This document shows positions 44,557 to 55,473 of a stretch of 64,000 nucleotides of DNA, piece after piece. Every line of letters starts with the position of its first letter. Position 1 is the first letter of the stretch. Made by a program: the position numbers and the translations under genes. The DNA lies in the NCBI GenBank assembly GCA_015680685.1, contig MNCI01002197.1:244634-308633 (forward strand). The letters run 5' to 3'. The notes beneath the pieces were generated by a model. The model was not told the DNA's origin. It saw only the letters and a program-made list of their open reading frames with translations, and did not search any database. This DNA is from Gnetum montanum. Its lineage: Eukaryota; Streptophyta; Gnetopsida; Gnetales; Gnetaceae.

Positions 44557-44779
44557 ATTCAAAGGTTTCTATACGCAGTAGCCACAAAGTAGGAGGACAC
44601 CTAGTGGCTGACCGTTGATTCTAAAAGTAGCACACTTTGCATGGAATCAACTAAGAGCCTAACATACACATATGTCGCAAGCATGGATGAACTAGATCAT
44701 GTTCATCATCAACTCTCTGATGATGCAAATGATGATACTTATTGGAGAGAGTTGAAAATTCTTGAAAATTTAAAGTAAG

Positions 44780-45740
44780 AGCCCCTTAAACTAAAAATGC
44801 TACCTGTTAGAATGGAATATCTATTTTTAAAAAATGGGAAGCCAGTCATAATCAATGCAAATCTTACTCCAAAGTAGAAAAATATGTTGTTGAATGTGGT
44901 TGAAAAATGGTTAGCAACTTTTGCTTGGTCATATCCTAAACTCACAGGGATTGATCCTAGGATATGCCAACATCACATCTACACTAATCTAGCCCTGTAG
45001 CCAAAGAGATAGCCACAAAGGCGATTAAACCCCAAATTGAACAGATTGTCAAAGAGGAAATTAAATAACTCCTCAAGGTGGGGTTCATTTCTCCCATTGT
45101 GGATAGTGATTGGGTTAGTCCACTCGTGAGTGTGCCAAAGAAAGGTGGCAAGTGGCAGGTCTGCATCGATTTTTGACTATTGAATATGGCAACATTCAAG
45201 GACCATTTTCCATTGCCATTTTTTGATCAAGTATTAGACACAATATCTAGGCATTACTACTACAATTTTCTAGATGGTTATAGTGGCTATAACCAAATTC
45301 AAATTGCACTATAGGACCAAGCCAAAACAACATTCATGAGTCCTTAGGGGACTTTTGCATATTGCAAGATGCCTTTTGGCTTGTGCAATGCTCTTGCTAC
45401 ATTCCAACACCTAGTTTTAAGCATTTTTCAACAGCAAATCAGTAGTGGTATGGAAGTCTTCATGGATGACTTCTCCACTTATGGAGCTACATTTGAGCAA
45501 GCCAACTACCTTGAGCAAGTACTGAAATAATGTGTTAAGACAAATCTTAGGCTCAACTAGCAAAACAATCATCTAATGGTCCAAGAAGGCATTGTATTGG
45601 GACATAAACTATCACAAGCATGAATTAAGGTCAACTCTAAAAAAATAAAGGTCATCCAAGGAATCACTCGCTAACCAGAAACTATCAAAGATGTTCAATC
45701 ATTCCTTGGACATATTAGCTACTACTAGTGATTCATAGAG
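44780..45740 (+). pseudogene. Reverse transcriptase of element A
   Basis: NGKPVIINANLTPK (44835) leads to SPLVSVPKKGGKWQVCIDF (about 45115-45170), HFPLPFFDQVLDTI, YNFLDGYSGYNQIQIAL, TFAYCKMPFGLCNALATFQ and the catalytic VFMDDFSTYG at about 45452-45482, then ANYLEQVLK. The M-D-D-F-S-x-Y-G form is typical of Athila-type RTs. About ten in-frame stops, nearly all explained by C-to-T changes in CAA, CAG or CGA. Confidence 0.9.
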
Positions 45741-46160
45741 AATTTCTCTAAGATCGCAAAGCCATTGGTAAAACTAACAAAGAAAGATGCTCCATTTGTC
45801 TGGACTGTAGAATGTAAAAAAGCATTCCAATAGCTAAAAGAGAAACTTGTAGAAACCTCAATCCTACAAGCACTTGATTGGTCTAGACCATTTCATGTCT
45901 TGATAGATGCATCAAATTATGCCTTGGGAGCCATGCTTATGTAGTTGGATGACAAGGAACATCCATACTACATCCATTGTGGTAGCCAAAGCATTGTGGA
46001 TGCACAATTAAACTACACCACCATAGAAAAGAAATTAATGGTAGTGGTGTTTGCTCTAGAGAAGTTTAGGCATTATGTGCTTGGATACAAGGTGTTTGTG
46101 CACATGGACCATAGTGCCATCTACTTCTTGATGAATAAGACAACATAAGCCCTCATGTCA
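45741..46160 (+). pseudogene. RNase H of element A
   Basis: FHVLIDASNYALGAML at about 45890-45940, then the open stretch 45945-46148 with LNYTTIEKKLMVVVFALEKFRHYVLGYKV (split here for length: TTIEKK, VVFALEKFRHY) and VHMDHSAIYFLMNK. These are the conserved RNase H blocks of Ty3/gypsy pol. One TAG splits the domain before 45945. Confidence 0.88.
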
Positions 46161-46168
46161 TACGGTGG

Positions 46169-47505
46169 TTGGTGATTTTGCAGGAATTCAATCTTACGAT
46201 GGTAGATCGAAAGGGCACTAAGAATGTGGTCGCTAATCACTTGTCTCGGTTACGATGGGACAACAAAGAGGAAGAAAACCCACTATTTGATATGTTTCCT
46301 GATGAACACCTCTTTGCTAGGGCTATAACTAAACAATTACCCAATGAGCCTAAATGGTATGATGGCATTCTCACCTATATTCTCATCCAATAGATGTCAC
46401 AAGGGTTGGACCATCGAAAAAAATAGCAGTTTCTTCACTCGGTAAAACACTTGATGGAGATCAACAGACACCTCTACAAGGTGTGCACCGATGGCATGGT
46501 TCTTTGGTGTGTCCCTAATGTTGATCAATTGCGCATTCTCTAAGATGCTCATAAAGGTCCTTGCAGAGGAAACTATGCTGGGAGATGTATAGCCATTAAA
46601 ATCCTAATGGCAGGGTATTATTGGCCAAAAATCTTCAGGGATGCTTACCATTACATCCGCTCTTGTGAATGATGCCAATGAGATGGTGGAATAATTGCTC
46701 GAATGGAGGAACCTCAACAATAGATTCAACCACTAGAACCCATTGACATATGGGGCATTGACTTCATGGATCCCATCACGCCCATGTCAAATGAAAAGGC
46801 GTACATCATTGTTGTTGTTGACTATTGTATGAAATAGGCAAAAGCAGTAGCCATCATCGACTGTACATCTTTTATTGCTACTCGGTTTGTATAAAAAAAA
46901 ACATTGTAAATAGGTTTGATATGCCACGTGCATTAATTTCTAGTAATAAAACTCACTTTATAGGCACTACTTTTGGGAAGCTCATGCAACGCTTGGGGGT
47001 TGAACATAAACTCAAAACACCCTACCACTCCTAAGCTAATGATCAAGCTAAGGTTACCAATAGAGAAATTACAAGGATTCTAACAAGAACTGCTAGCAAA
47101 TATAGGAAAGATTGGAGCACAAAACTCAATGATGCCCTTTGGGCCTACCACTTAACATGGAAACTTCCTATAGGCTATTCTTACTATGAGCTTGTGTACA
47201 GAAAATTACCAACACTTCCTATTCAATCCGAGCTTCGTACACTTTCTACAGCTTGTGACCTTAACCTTGACCTGAGTCTAGCATAAAAAGAAAGGGTAAT
47301 GAATCTCAACTTGCTACATGAAAATTGATTGGTGGCCCTATCATCTAATGAGTTGCACAAGGCCTACAACAAAAAGTACCATGACCTTAAAATCAGAAAG
47401 GTCAAATTTCAATCGAGAGATAAGGTTCTCTACTAGAACCCCACACACATACTTCAATGAACTAAGTGTCAAACATTGTGGGAAGGACCTTACATCATTT
47501 ACAAA
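46169..47505 (+). pseudogene. Integrase of element A, 3'-truncated
   Basis: 46169-46393 is the RNase H to integrase link (EFNLTMVDRKGTKNVVANHL). 46490-46690 holds the zinc-binding region (DAHKGPCRGNYAG, IAIKILMAGYYWPKIFRDAY, then a Cys pair around 46665-46680). The core follows: PIDIWGIDFMDP (first Asp, about 46740-46772), YIIVVVDY, then ISSNKTHFIGTTFGKLMQRL, with the Asp-Asn-Gly motif lost, and a decayed HxxxTPYH segment. The C-terminal part ends at about 47505 where it abuts D's LTR. Many stops. Confidence 0.85.
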
Positions 47506-48375
47506 ACCATATGAATATGAGTGTTCATGCACGATCCAGTCGAACTTCATGGACGGGCTAGTTGTGGTATCTAGATTGTTACACGTTGATCGCAGTTCGT
47601 TGTCTTCCCACCTAGACTAGTATTTGCTTTGTCACGTATGGTTTAGTCCAGAGTGAGGTGTATGATATGGGCCTAAACTAGTGCTACTCCTAGAGGCAAT
47701 GGAAAATAACTTTGTTTTAGCTAAGAGGGAATGGAAAAAGAGAATCTAAGCTAGTCTAAGTGTGATTAGCATCCATCTTTAATCATCCGTACACATATTG
47801 GACCTTGTGTACTACTTCTGGGCTTACCAAATGTATATTACTTGAGTGCTCCTAGACACGCTACTAGGTTACCAAGTAGTTACACTTCAATGTTCATGAT
47901 TATGTCGTACTCATTCCGCATTTAACAACAGGAATAGTAAATGATGGTAAAGAAATATTAACTAAGGAAACAATAAATAACAACAACAATTAACAATAAC
48001 AATTAAACAATTAAAACTAAGTGAATGCTACAATAATGGAGTAATCTCAATCTTTATTGCCGATCATGTGTATCTCCAAGTATGTCACACTCGAATAAAA
48101 GTTCTGTACAATTACAAGCATCACACTGCGGGCATGCACTTGGGAAAATAGTCTAACTCAACCGGAAAGAAACTACAAGAGCTTAGCTACAACTTGAACA
48201 TAATATGCCTAAATGTGGCAGGTGCATGCATATTTGTAGCGGAAAATGAACTCTACATTGACGAGGGCACATCAACGCATGGATAGATGCGTTGATTGGG
48301 TCACGTTGACATGGCCGCATTGACAGGCCTTCTTCAATGCGGCCCAGTCGACGCTGTCCATTGGATGCTTCATCA
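47505..48375 (-). repeat. 3' LTR of element D (inner end missing)
   Basis: Matches 52805-53656 closely (GTTGTGGTATCTA, GTTACACGTTGATCGCAGTTCG, GGCTTACCAA-GTATATTACTTGAG). The outer TGATGAGTGGCGAGGTACC end is missing and is replaced by A's integrase sequence. Right end TTCATCA, followed by the polypurine tract (minus AGTCGTGGGGGTA) at 48376-48388. Confidence 0.88.
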
Positions 48376-50352
48376 TACCCCCACGACTGAATAACAACTC
48401 ATCCTTGAGTCAAACAAAAGGAGTAAAAGTGCAATTAAGTACATAGTGGATAGGTATGGGATTATTGACTATTAGGAATTTACTCATGCCATAGTGTGGA
48501 ATTAAACAAAACAAAATTGGGACACATATAGAGTGTAGAATGCAATATTATTGGAACTCATGTGGTTCTTGGTGGTGGTGGCTCCTCCATGGGTGCCTTT
48601 CCTTCATCCTATGCTCCAGGCTTCTAAGATTGATACTGTTAAAGAAGTGCCTGACGTTTCTCCTCTTCTATTTAAGGATCATGAGTTCATGTTGATGTTC
48701 CAATGTTTGATGGAGGTGGCACTTCCCATGGACACGGCAGCTGCGGGAACACTTGATTGGCCTTGACATACCATGTCGCAAATAGTCATCATTCCTCTTC
48801 ATAGGCTCTAGTCCTGACCTCTCCACCTTTTGCTTGGCTAGATTGTGTAGTGATAGGAGTTTCTTAATGGATGCTAAATGATTGTGCCTCCTTCTTTGCA
48901 TGTTCTGCATGAGGCCCCTAGCCTCTGCATCCTCCTGGATGTTTAGTTGCACCTTGAGAAGGTTCTCCTTGTTGTCCTCCCATCTGTAATCATACAAAGA
49001 TCAATTATCAGTAAGGTTATTTAAAGAAGTTTAATTATCTCATACCTTTCTCATTGCCTTTAGTAAATGTTGAATTCTTTGCTTAGTATGATTTTAGAGT
49101 TAGAAATGTTTCAAGGAAGTTGTCCTAAAAGTTTAATGTTGAACTTGATTTGTTTAGGTGACACATAAAAGACATGTAATGGTTTTGAGGAACGTTTGAT
49201 AAAATGATGACAAAGGAAAGAATAGATTTGACAATGAAGTACTCAAAGGATATAAAATGATGTGGTGGTGTGCAACAAGTACAAATTACAAAAATCATGC
49301 AAGTGGATCCTCCCCAAAGCAAGTTCCAACCTATAACGCCCTTGCGTAAGCACACCTTAAAATGTTTGTAGGCACTAAAAGGGTTAAATGCAATCTGCAC
49401 CTATGCAACAAAACACACACATGCTAATACCACCGTGATGAGGTATGAATTCTATGCCACACAAGATACAAGTTATAAGTATTTGGACCATGAGATGAGA
49501 TGAATCGTAGAAGGGATTGCAGAGATCGGGACATGAGGTAACTTACCCTGGGCACAATGAATCCTAAGTGTAGGGCATGATTAATGTGTTATTAGCCTAT
49601 CACTCCAAAATCAAGACCAAGTCCATTCCTCCGATTAATAACATTGCATTGTTTCATCCAATGATGGACAACCATAAGAGCATCATGATAGCAAGGCGTA
49701 CGATCACTTGGCATTTTGTTCAAGGGAGGAGTGATTTGGAATTCCTTTGTGGCACATTTGTTTTTGTCTGGCCGCTTTTGCACACTTTCTCTCTCTCTCT
49801 CTCTTTTGTGATCCATAATCTTTCTAGAGAAGCTGCCTACCTTCAGGCATTGGGTTTCTTTATTAAGTGCCTTTATTACTCTTACTCCAATTGTTGTTAG
49901 ATCTACAAGGATCTTAGTACAACCAAGCTGCATGATAGCACCTATAGATGTCACCAAAGAAAATCCACAAGTCCCTTTGATGTCACACCTTGGCCATTCC
50001 TTCTTAGTCCATCATTCTTTGCTTTGTGCATAATGAGCACAAAATTACTTTTTAGTTTTTATGATGACAAGAATATCATCGTACCCAGAGTAGAATCTCT
50101 TATTAATAGAATGGATGGGTGGATGTTGTGGGCTCACTGTCCAAATAATTAGTCACCTAAGACTTGATAGCATAGAACAACACCTCAACCAATAAGTCAC
50201 ATGAGTATTTTATTTGCCGATGAGATTACCCTCAAAAAGATAAAACAATAAATTGGAAATGAAAAAACTAGAAAACAAAAAATTGTAAAATCAAAGAAAA
50301 GAAAAATCATTTACTAATTCTGCTTGTTAGAATGGAGGATATCCCCCATAAC
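48376..50352 (-). other. 3' region of element D
   Basis: From the internal purine block (50338-50352, minus TATGGGGGATATC) to the polypurine tract at 48388. No intact ORF. It shares with E a block reading NLLWGGSTCM at about 49290-49325 and the CACAAGTCCC-TTTGATGTCACACC block at 49965-49990. A (CT)n run is at 49790-49806. The open stretch 48668-48997 matches nothing I know. Confidence 0.65.
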
Positions 50353-52641
50353 TAAACTTTTGAGCATGACTAGAACTAATAAATAGAAAATGCAGATCCA
50401 TGTATGTGGAAAATATTGAAGTATGGTCATATCCAAACCACGAGGTGTCTTTTGATGTGGTGGCTAGAATGTACCCAACTTGGGGTTCACATACTTGATT
50501 AAAGTTGGCATAGTGGGGCAAATTATAAGATGTGTTCATGTGATAAGGAGTTGACCCACTACAGCACCCATGACCATAAGATGGTATGCAAGGATCGATA
50601 TGTCTCCCCATGTGGCTATATTCATTAGGCTACATGGTTGTTGGAGTGTTGATTGGTGGCCCAGATAGAGTAACAGTAGGCATTGAGTTCGAGGAGGCAG
50701 ATGCATCACAGTGTTGAACTTGTGCTGAGTTGGAGGATGCAGTGGTTTTGGAACTGTGCTATCTGTTTCTATGGTCTTACTTAAAGAAAGAACTCTTTGG
50801 ATGTTGTGGAGGGTTCCCACTACTATTGACAGTAGCAGCACAAGTAATGTTTGTGGGTTGATGCTATGGTGTAAAGCCTTCTAGCACAACTGGTGGCGAG
50901 GGTGAGGAGAATATTGAGGGCAAGGAGAAATGTAAGAAACATGAGGTGGTGATCTTGTTGGAGAGGACATGGGTTGATAGTACTCAGGAGAATGATAACA
51001 ATGTGGTGAAATAGAGGATGTTGACCAAGTCGGGAAAACAAGATGTTGAACATAATAAGTGCTTGGGTTCAGATGGTATGAAGGGTGTGACTAGTTTGAC
51101 GGTGGCCTCCCCCACGAATGGGGTTTTTGCCACTGTGGTTGAACCTGGTATTTCTATACAAAATCTGGATATAACATTCCTTTGCAATGCACATGTAAAT
51201 GTGACAAGATTGGGCATTGGCCTTTGAGGTGATCATATAGGCAAACGTCACATTGATATGGGTGATTTGTAGTTGAACTCTTATCCTTATTTTCTTCAAC
51301 CTTCTTTCTGATTGTCATGTGGTGTCATGTCTTGTTTCTCAGGTTGGCATGGTTTCACCTCTAATAATGTTGGCATATTCTCCGCATTTTTCCTGTACAC
51401 ATTCTGTCATATCATTGATCTTTGTCTCAATTTCATCTAGTGATTGTAGTATCAGCAAAGATGATTTCACTTCCTTGAGGTGAGTTGATTTCTCCTCTTC
51501 ATTATCATGGCCCTTTGCTGTTTTGAAATTTGGTCCTATTGAGAGCTTTCAACATTCTCCCATTTAGCCATTTCTCCTTCTTCTTTTGCTACCCACTTAA
51601 TAAGCTCTTGGAATTGGTGGGTTCGTAGTTCGTATAGTTGACCTTGGGCATACATCCCTAGGGTTTCCCTTGTTTCATTACGGAGCCCATCCATGATGTG
51701 GTACATTAGCCTTTCCTTAGAGAATCCATGGCTTGGGCAATTGTTTAACAATCAATAGTATCTTTCTAAGGCCATGTCCAAGGGTTCATGCTACCCTTGT
51801 TTCCATTCTTGGATTTGTCTCCTCAAAGCTAACACTCTTGCATAGGTTTGATATCTTTCATTGAAGAGTTCTACCATTGTTGGCCAACGTCAAATTGATT
51901 TTGGCTTTAAGGACCTATGCCATACTTTTTCTTGGCCAACGAGTGTCATAGGAAAGAGCTTAAGTCTTTACCATCCATTATCAATGTTGTTCCATACACA
52001 AGCATCGTAGAAGGCTTGTAAATGATGTTGCAGATCTAAATCATAGCCTCCTAAAAACTTGGGAAGTTATTTAAATCGAGCCTGGGTAGACGGCTTTCCT
52101 TGCAATGCCTACGGGATATTCGAACAGCCTCTTGTATATGCATTAGGCCCTTAGGGGTCAGCAAGGGTTCATCATCACTAGGTAGGTTATGAATTTGTGA
52201 GTTGGGACGATGTTGTCTTCGTTCATGTTGGCGTTTCTAACTTTGCCTACAGGCTCGATTTTTATTTCTACATCAACCCCTTGAAAGATGGTCATCCATG
52301 TCATGACTTGACGTTTAAGGAGTAGAGGAAGAGAACGAACAGGAAGACTCGTCATGACTTTTGTCAATCTCCCAATCATCCCTGGATATATTCTTGTTAA
52401 CTATTGAGAAGGTCCTAGGCCTTACGAGCCCCCTCATTCTATGGGATGTCCCATCCTCACTAGAGGTGCTAGAGTTGGATGACAAGAGTCCTTGAGTACT
52501 ATTTGGGTGCTCATGATCATAGGAGACCCTTGCAGAGGATTGAGTACTCCTAACTTCATCTTCATCATCGTATCTGTTGTTGATTCTCTAGTGAATTGCC
52601 TTACTAGTTGTTGCGTTATCATAGTCTTGTGAGAGAGACAT
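50353..52641 (-). pseudogene. Gag of element D
   Basis: From the ATG at 52641 (MSLSQDYDNATTSKAIH). An acidic/Ser-rich N-terminus, the FPSF-GGYD block near 52070, the Gag core (LFNERYQTYARV near 51860; 51536-51751 with YHIMDGLRNETRETLGMYAQ and KWVAKEEGEMAKWENV) and a compact knuckle CDVCLYDHLKGQC near 51212-51250. A Pro/Ser/His-rich linker follows down to about 50360. Clearly homologous to A, B and C but more diverged. Multiple stops and frame changes. Confidence 0.82.
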
Positions 52642-52754
52642 TGTTATGAATTGTGTGTGACTTATTTGTAATTAGTTTCTTTCTAAAAGATATATCTTCA
52701 AATTTTCATTACAGCGATCTTGGATGGTGTAACTAATCTAAATAACTAGCACCA

Positions 52755-52773
52755 TCCCTGGCAACGGTGCCAA
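52755..52773 (-). promoter_or_regulatory. Primer binding site of element D (tRNA-Asp type)
   Basis: Minus strand TTGGCACCGTTGCCAGGGA next to the LTR, two changes from the tRNA-Asp complement TTGGCGCCGTTGCCGGGGA. Confidence 0.82.
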
Positions 52774-53656
52774 TGATGAGTGGCGAGGTACCCCTACGCT
52801 CAACCATACGAATACGAGCATTCACGCACGATCTGGTCGAACTCCGTGGATGGGCTAGTTGTGGTATCTAAATCGTTACACGTTGATCGCAGTTCGCTAT
52901 CTTCACACCTGGACTAGTATTTGCTTTGTCATGTATGGTTTAGTCCAGAGTGACGTGTATGATGTGGGCCTAAACTAGTGCTACTCTTAGAGGCAATGAA
53001 AAATAACTTTGTTTTAGCTAAGAGGGAGTGGGAGAAGAGAATCTAAGCTAGTCTAAGTGCGATGAGCATCCCGTCCTTAATCATCCGTACACATATTGGA
53101 CCTCGTGTACTACTTCTGGGCTTACCAAGCGTATATTACTTGAGTGCTCCTAGATACACTACTGGGTTACCAAGTAGTTACACTTCAATGTTCGTGATTA
53201 TGTCATACTCATTCCGCATTTAACAAGAATAGTAAATGATGGTAAAGAAATATTAACTAAGGAAACAATAAATAACAATAACAATTAAACAATTAAAACT
53301 AAGTGAATGCTACAATGATGGAGTAATCTCGATCTTTATTGCTGATCATATGTGTGTCCAAGTACGTCAAACTCGAATAAAGGTTTCGTACAATTACAAG
53401 CATCACACTGCGGCATGCACTTGAGAAAATAGTCTAACTCCTACGGAAACAAACTACAAGAGCTTTGCTACAACTTGAACATAAGATGCCTAAATGTGGC
53501 AGGTGCATGCATATTTATAGAGGAAAATAAACTCTGCATTGACGAGGCCACGTCAACGCGTGGATAGATATGTTGACAGGGCCACGTTGACGCGGTTGTG
53601 TTGACGGGGCTTCATCGACGTGGCCTAGTCGACGCTGTCCACTGGATGCTTCATCA
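52774..53656 (-). repeat. 5' LTR of element D
   Basis: Plus-strand TGATGAG start and TTCATCA end. TATA box (minus CTCTATAAATATGC) at 53509-53522. The U3 part at 53535-53640 is an array of GTTGACG, CGTCAAC and GTCGACG motifs. Directly abuts the E LTR at 53657. Confidence 0.9.
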
Positions 53657-54493
53657 CATATGATTATTGATGTTGTGTGGCCCATAAATTAAATGAATGA
53701 TAATTTAGAAATTAATTAATTAATCTAATTATTAATAATAAGATAAATTCTAAGCTAACCTAAAGGCAATGAGTGTCCATTCCTAAACTCACGTATCCAC
53801 TACTAGGATAAATTCTAAGCTAACCTAAAGGTAATAAGTGTCCATTCCTAAACTCATGTATCCATTCCTAAGCTACTAGGTGAACCAAGCAATAATGCTA
53901 TAAGGATTATGAAGTGAATATGTGTTTATGCTCGAGCTAGTCACGCTCATTCTGCCAATTGATCCCTAAACCTGAAACCCTAATATGCATGAAAATGTAA
54001 ATATTAACTAAGTACATCAAAAGTAAGTTGTATTAAAAATAAATATATTTTAAGTCAAAGTGTTGCATTGGATAGGAATCAATCTCGATCTTATTGTTGT
54101 TCATGGAATGTGTCCAAATACAATGCAACTTGAATAAGACATTGTACAATTAACTCAAATCCACGCTGTAGGCACTCACTAACTGTTTGCAAGGATTACT
54201 AACCAAATGATGCCAAATACATGACAAGTGCTCACATATTTATAGGCAAATACATGCATTGTGTTGATGGGGATGTTTTAATGCATTGCGTTGATGGGGA
54301 TGTTTTAATGCATTTAGCTGCGCCGATGGAGATGCGTCGATAAGAGTGCATCAATGCATCTAAGATGTGCTATCTATTAATGCATCAACGCATTTTCATC
54401 CACACATATGCATTGACACATATAAGATGCATCAATGAGGCTTTGTCGACAATGATGCATTGACAAAGTTGCTCGACATTTCATGTCTCATCA
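53657..54493 (-). repeat. 5' LTR of element E (inner part missing)
   Basis: Matches 23610-24444 (CATATGATTATTGATGTTG through CATGTCTCATCA). It contains a short internal duplication at about 53745-53880 (AAATTCTAAGCTAACCTAAA and flanks) not in its partner. The ~175 bp that should precede it are absent. Confidence 0.82.
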
Positions 54494-54498
54494 CCAAA
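54494..54498. repeat. Target site duplication of element E, right copy (CCAAA)
   Basis: Same as 23429-23433; closes the 31-kb nest. Confidence 0.72.
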
Positions 54499-55090
54499 GA
54501 AACTCATCAAGGTCCCATGTCAAGCATGCGAACATTAGGATCAACAAGTACTAACCTAATCATTCAAAAATATGGGTTGTTATAAGTAGTGACTTCACCA
54601 TAGTGAAATCCTAACTAATTTGTTTTATACAATTTAGAAGCTTTATAAAGAGATGTGTGTTTACTTCTAATTCCAAAATATTATTGGACACTACTTGCAG
54701 TTACTTCAACTAAGATCTAAAACCCTCTTTTTGCTCAAAATATAGGAAAGATATGTTAGTAATAAGCTCTCTAGTTTTTTTTATAAATTTATTGCTTAAG
54801 ATGATCAAATCAAAGTGGGATGAGATGAAAAAAAACCGAATTGCTACATGCCATGTTAACGATAAATGATAAGATACTAGATCCTTAGCCTTTTTGAAAA
54901 TCATGATATTAATCCATGTTACTGAATCGATGAGAATTGATATGCTGATGAATATATCAATTCTAACTACTTGAATCAATGCCCAACAAGATGCCTTTGA
55001 AACACCTCAAAGAAATTCATATTGTAATGCATAGCCAAAATTCTTTGTAACTTGGTAAAAAAATAAAGGTAGATACAATTGCCTTATTTC
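54499..55090. other. AT-rich flank, no gene seen
   Basis: Host-side sequence right of the nest. No coding or RNA signal recognised. Confidence 0.5.
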
Positions 55091-55096
55091 TCTAAT

Positions 55097-55232
55097 AACA
55101 CTAGCGTCATGACCTCATGTTACCAACAAACGAGTGTCATGATGTCATGTTACCAACAACGATGCTAGCATCGTAACCTCATGTTACCAACAATGACACT
55201 AGCATCATTACCTCATGTCATCGACACCCACA
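55097..55232 (+). repeat. Short tandem repeat array, 4 units of 30-37 bp
   Basis: Units share CTAGC/GAGTG, CATSATG/CATCGTAA and CCTCATGTTACCAAC. The last unit is diverged (CCTCATGTCATCGAC). No function apparent. Confidence 0.75.
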
Positions 55233-55473
55233 CTAACGCCAACACTATATCATGTCAACAAAAGCAACACCAAAAAGCAAGAGAACCTATGAGAGATGTT
55301 CCAGAGTGGTGGTTCTCTTGGGCTCTCCCCATGGTTTGGGGGCCATGGAACACTTTGAGGTGCCCTTGGGTGACTCTCAAGTGTTATAAAACCCACCCCA
55401 GCTTGGTGATACCAAGCTAACAACAGGACATCCTCCTGTTGCAACTCTCTTCTAATTCCTCTTCATTCCCCCT

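Larger units (their letters stand above)
26765..47505 (+). mobile_element. Athila-like element A, plus strand, interrupted and 3'-truncated
   Basis: 5' LTR (about 26765-27479), tRNA-Asp-type primer site, gag (27641-29635, resuming at 43451), protease, RT, RNase H and integrase, ending inside integrase at about 47505 where D's LTR begins. Element B sits in its gag. It is the only Athila-like copy here with RT and integrase. All genes are interrupted by stops, many of them C-to-T type. The 3' LTR is gone. Confidence 0.85.
47505..53656 (-). mobile_element. Non-autonomous Athila-like element D, minus strand
   Basis: LTRs at 47505-48375 (3', missing its last ~30 bp) and 52774-53656 (5'), primer site, gag and a 3' region. 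I find no protease, RT or integrase: the gag linker passes to the internal purine block near 50345. It is inserted in the right LTR of E, and its left end was cut by the deletion that also removed A's 3' end. Confidence 0.85.
23434..54493 (-). mobile_element. Outer Athila-like element E and everything nested in it
   Basis: Two LTRs of one family in the same (minus) orientation, 23434-24444 and 53657-54493, are flanked outside by the same CCAAA, so they look like the two ends of one insertion. What remains of E inside is its 3' region (24445-26764). Elements A, B, C and D fill the rest. E's gag, pol, primer site and the inner ~175 bp of its right LTR are missing, removed by a deletion between 47505 and D. 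The nest is about 31 kb. Confidence 0.72.

Noticed and set aside
48668-48997. 109-codon minus-strand frame in D's 3' region as a possible env-like gene
   Set aside because: No signal peptide, no membrane segment, and E and B lack a matching frame.
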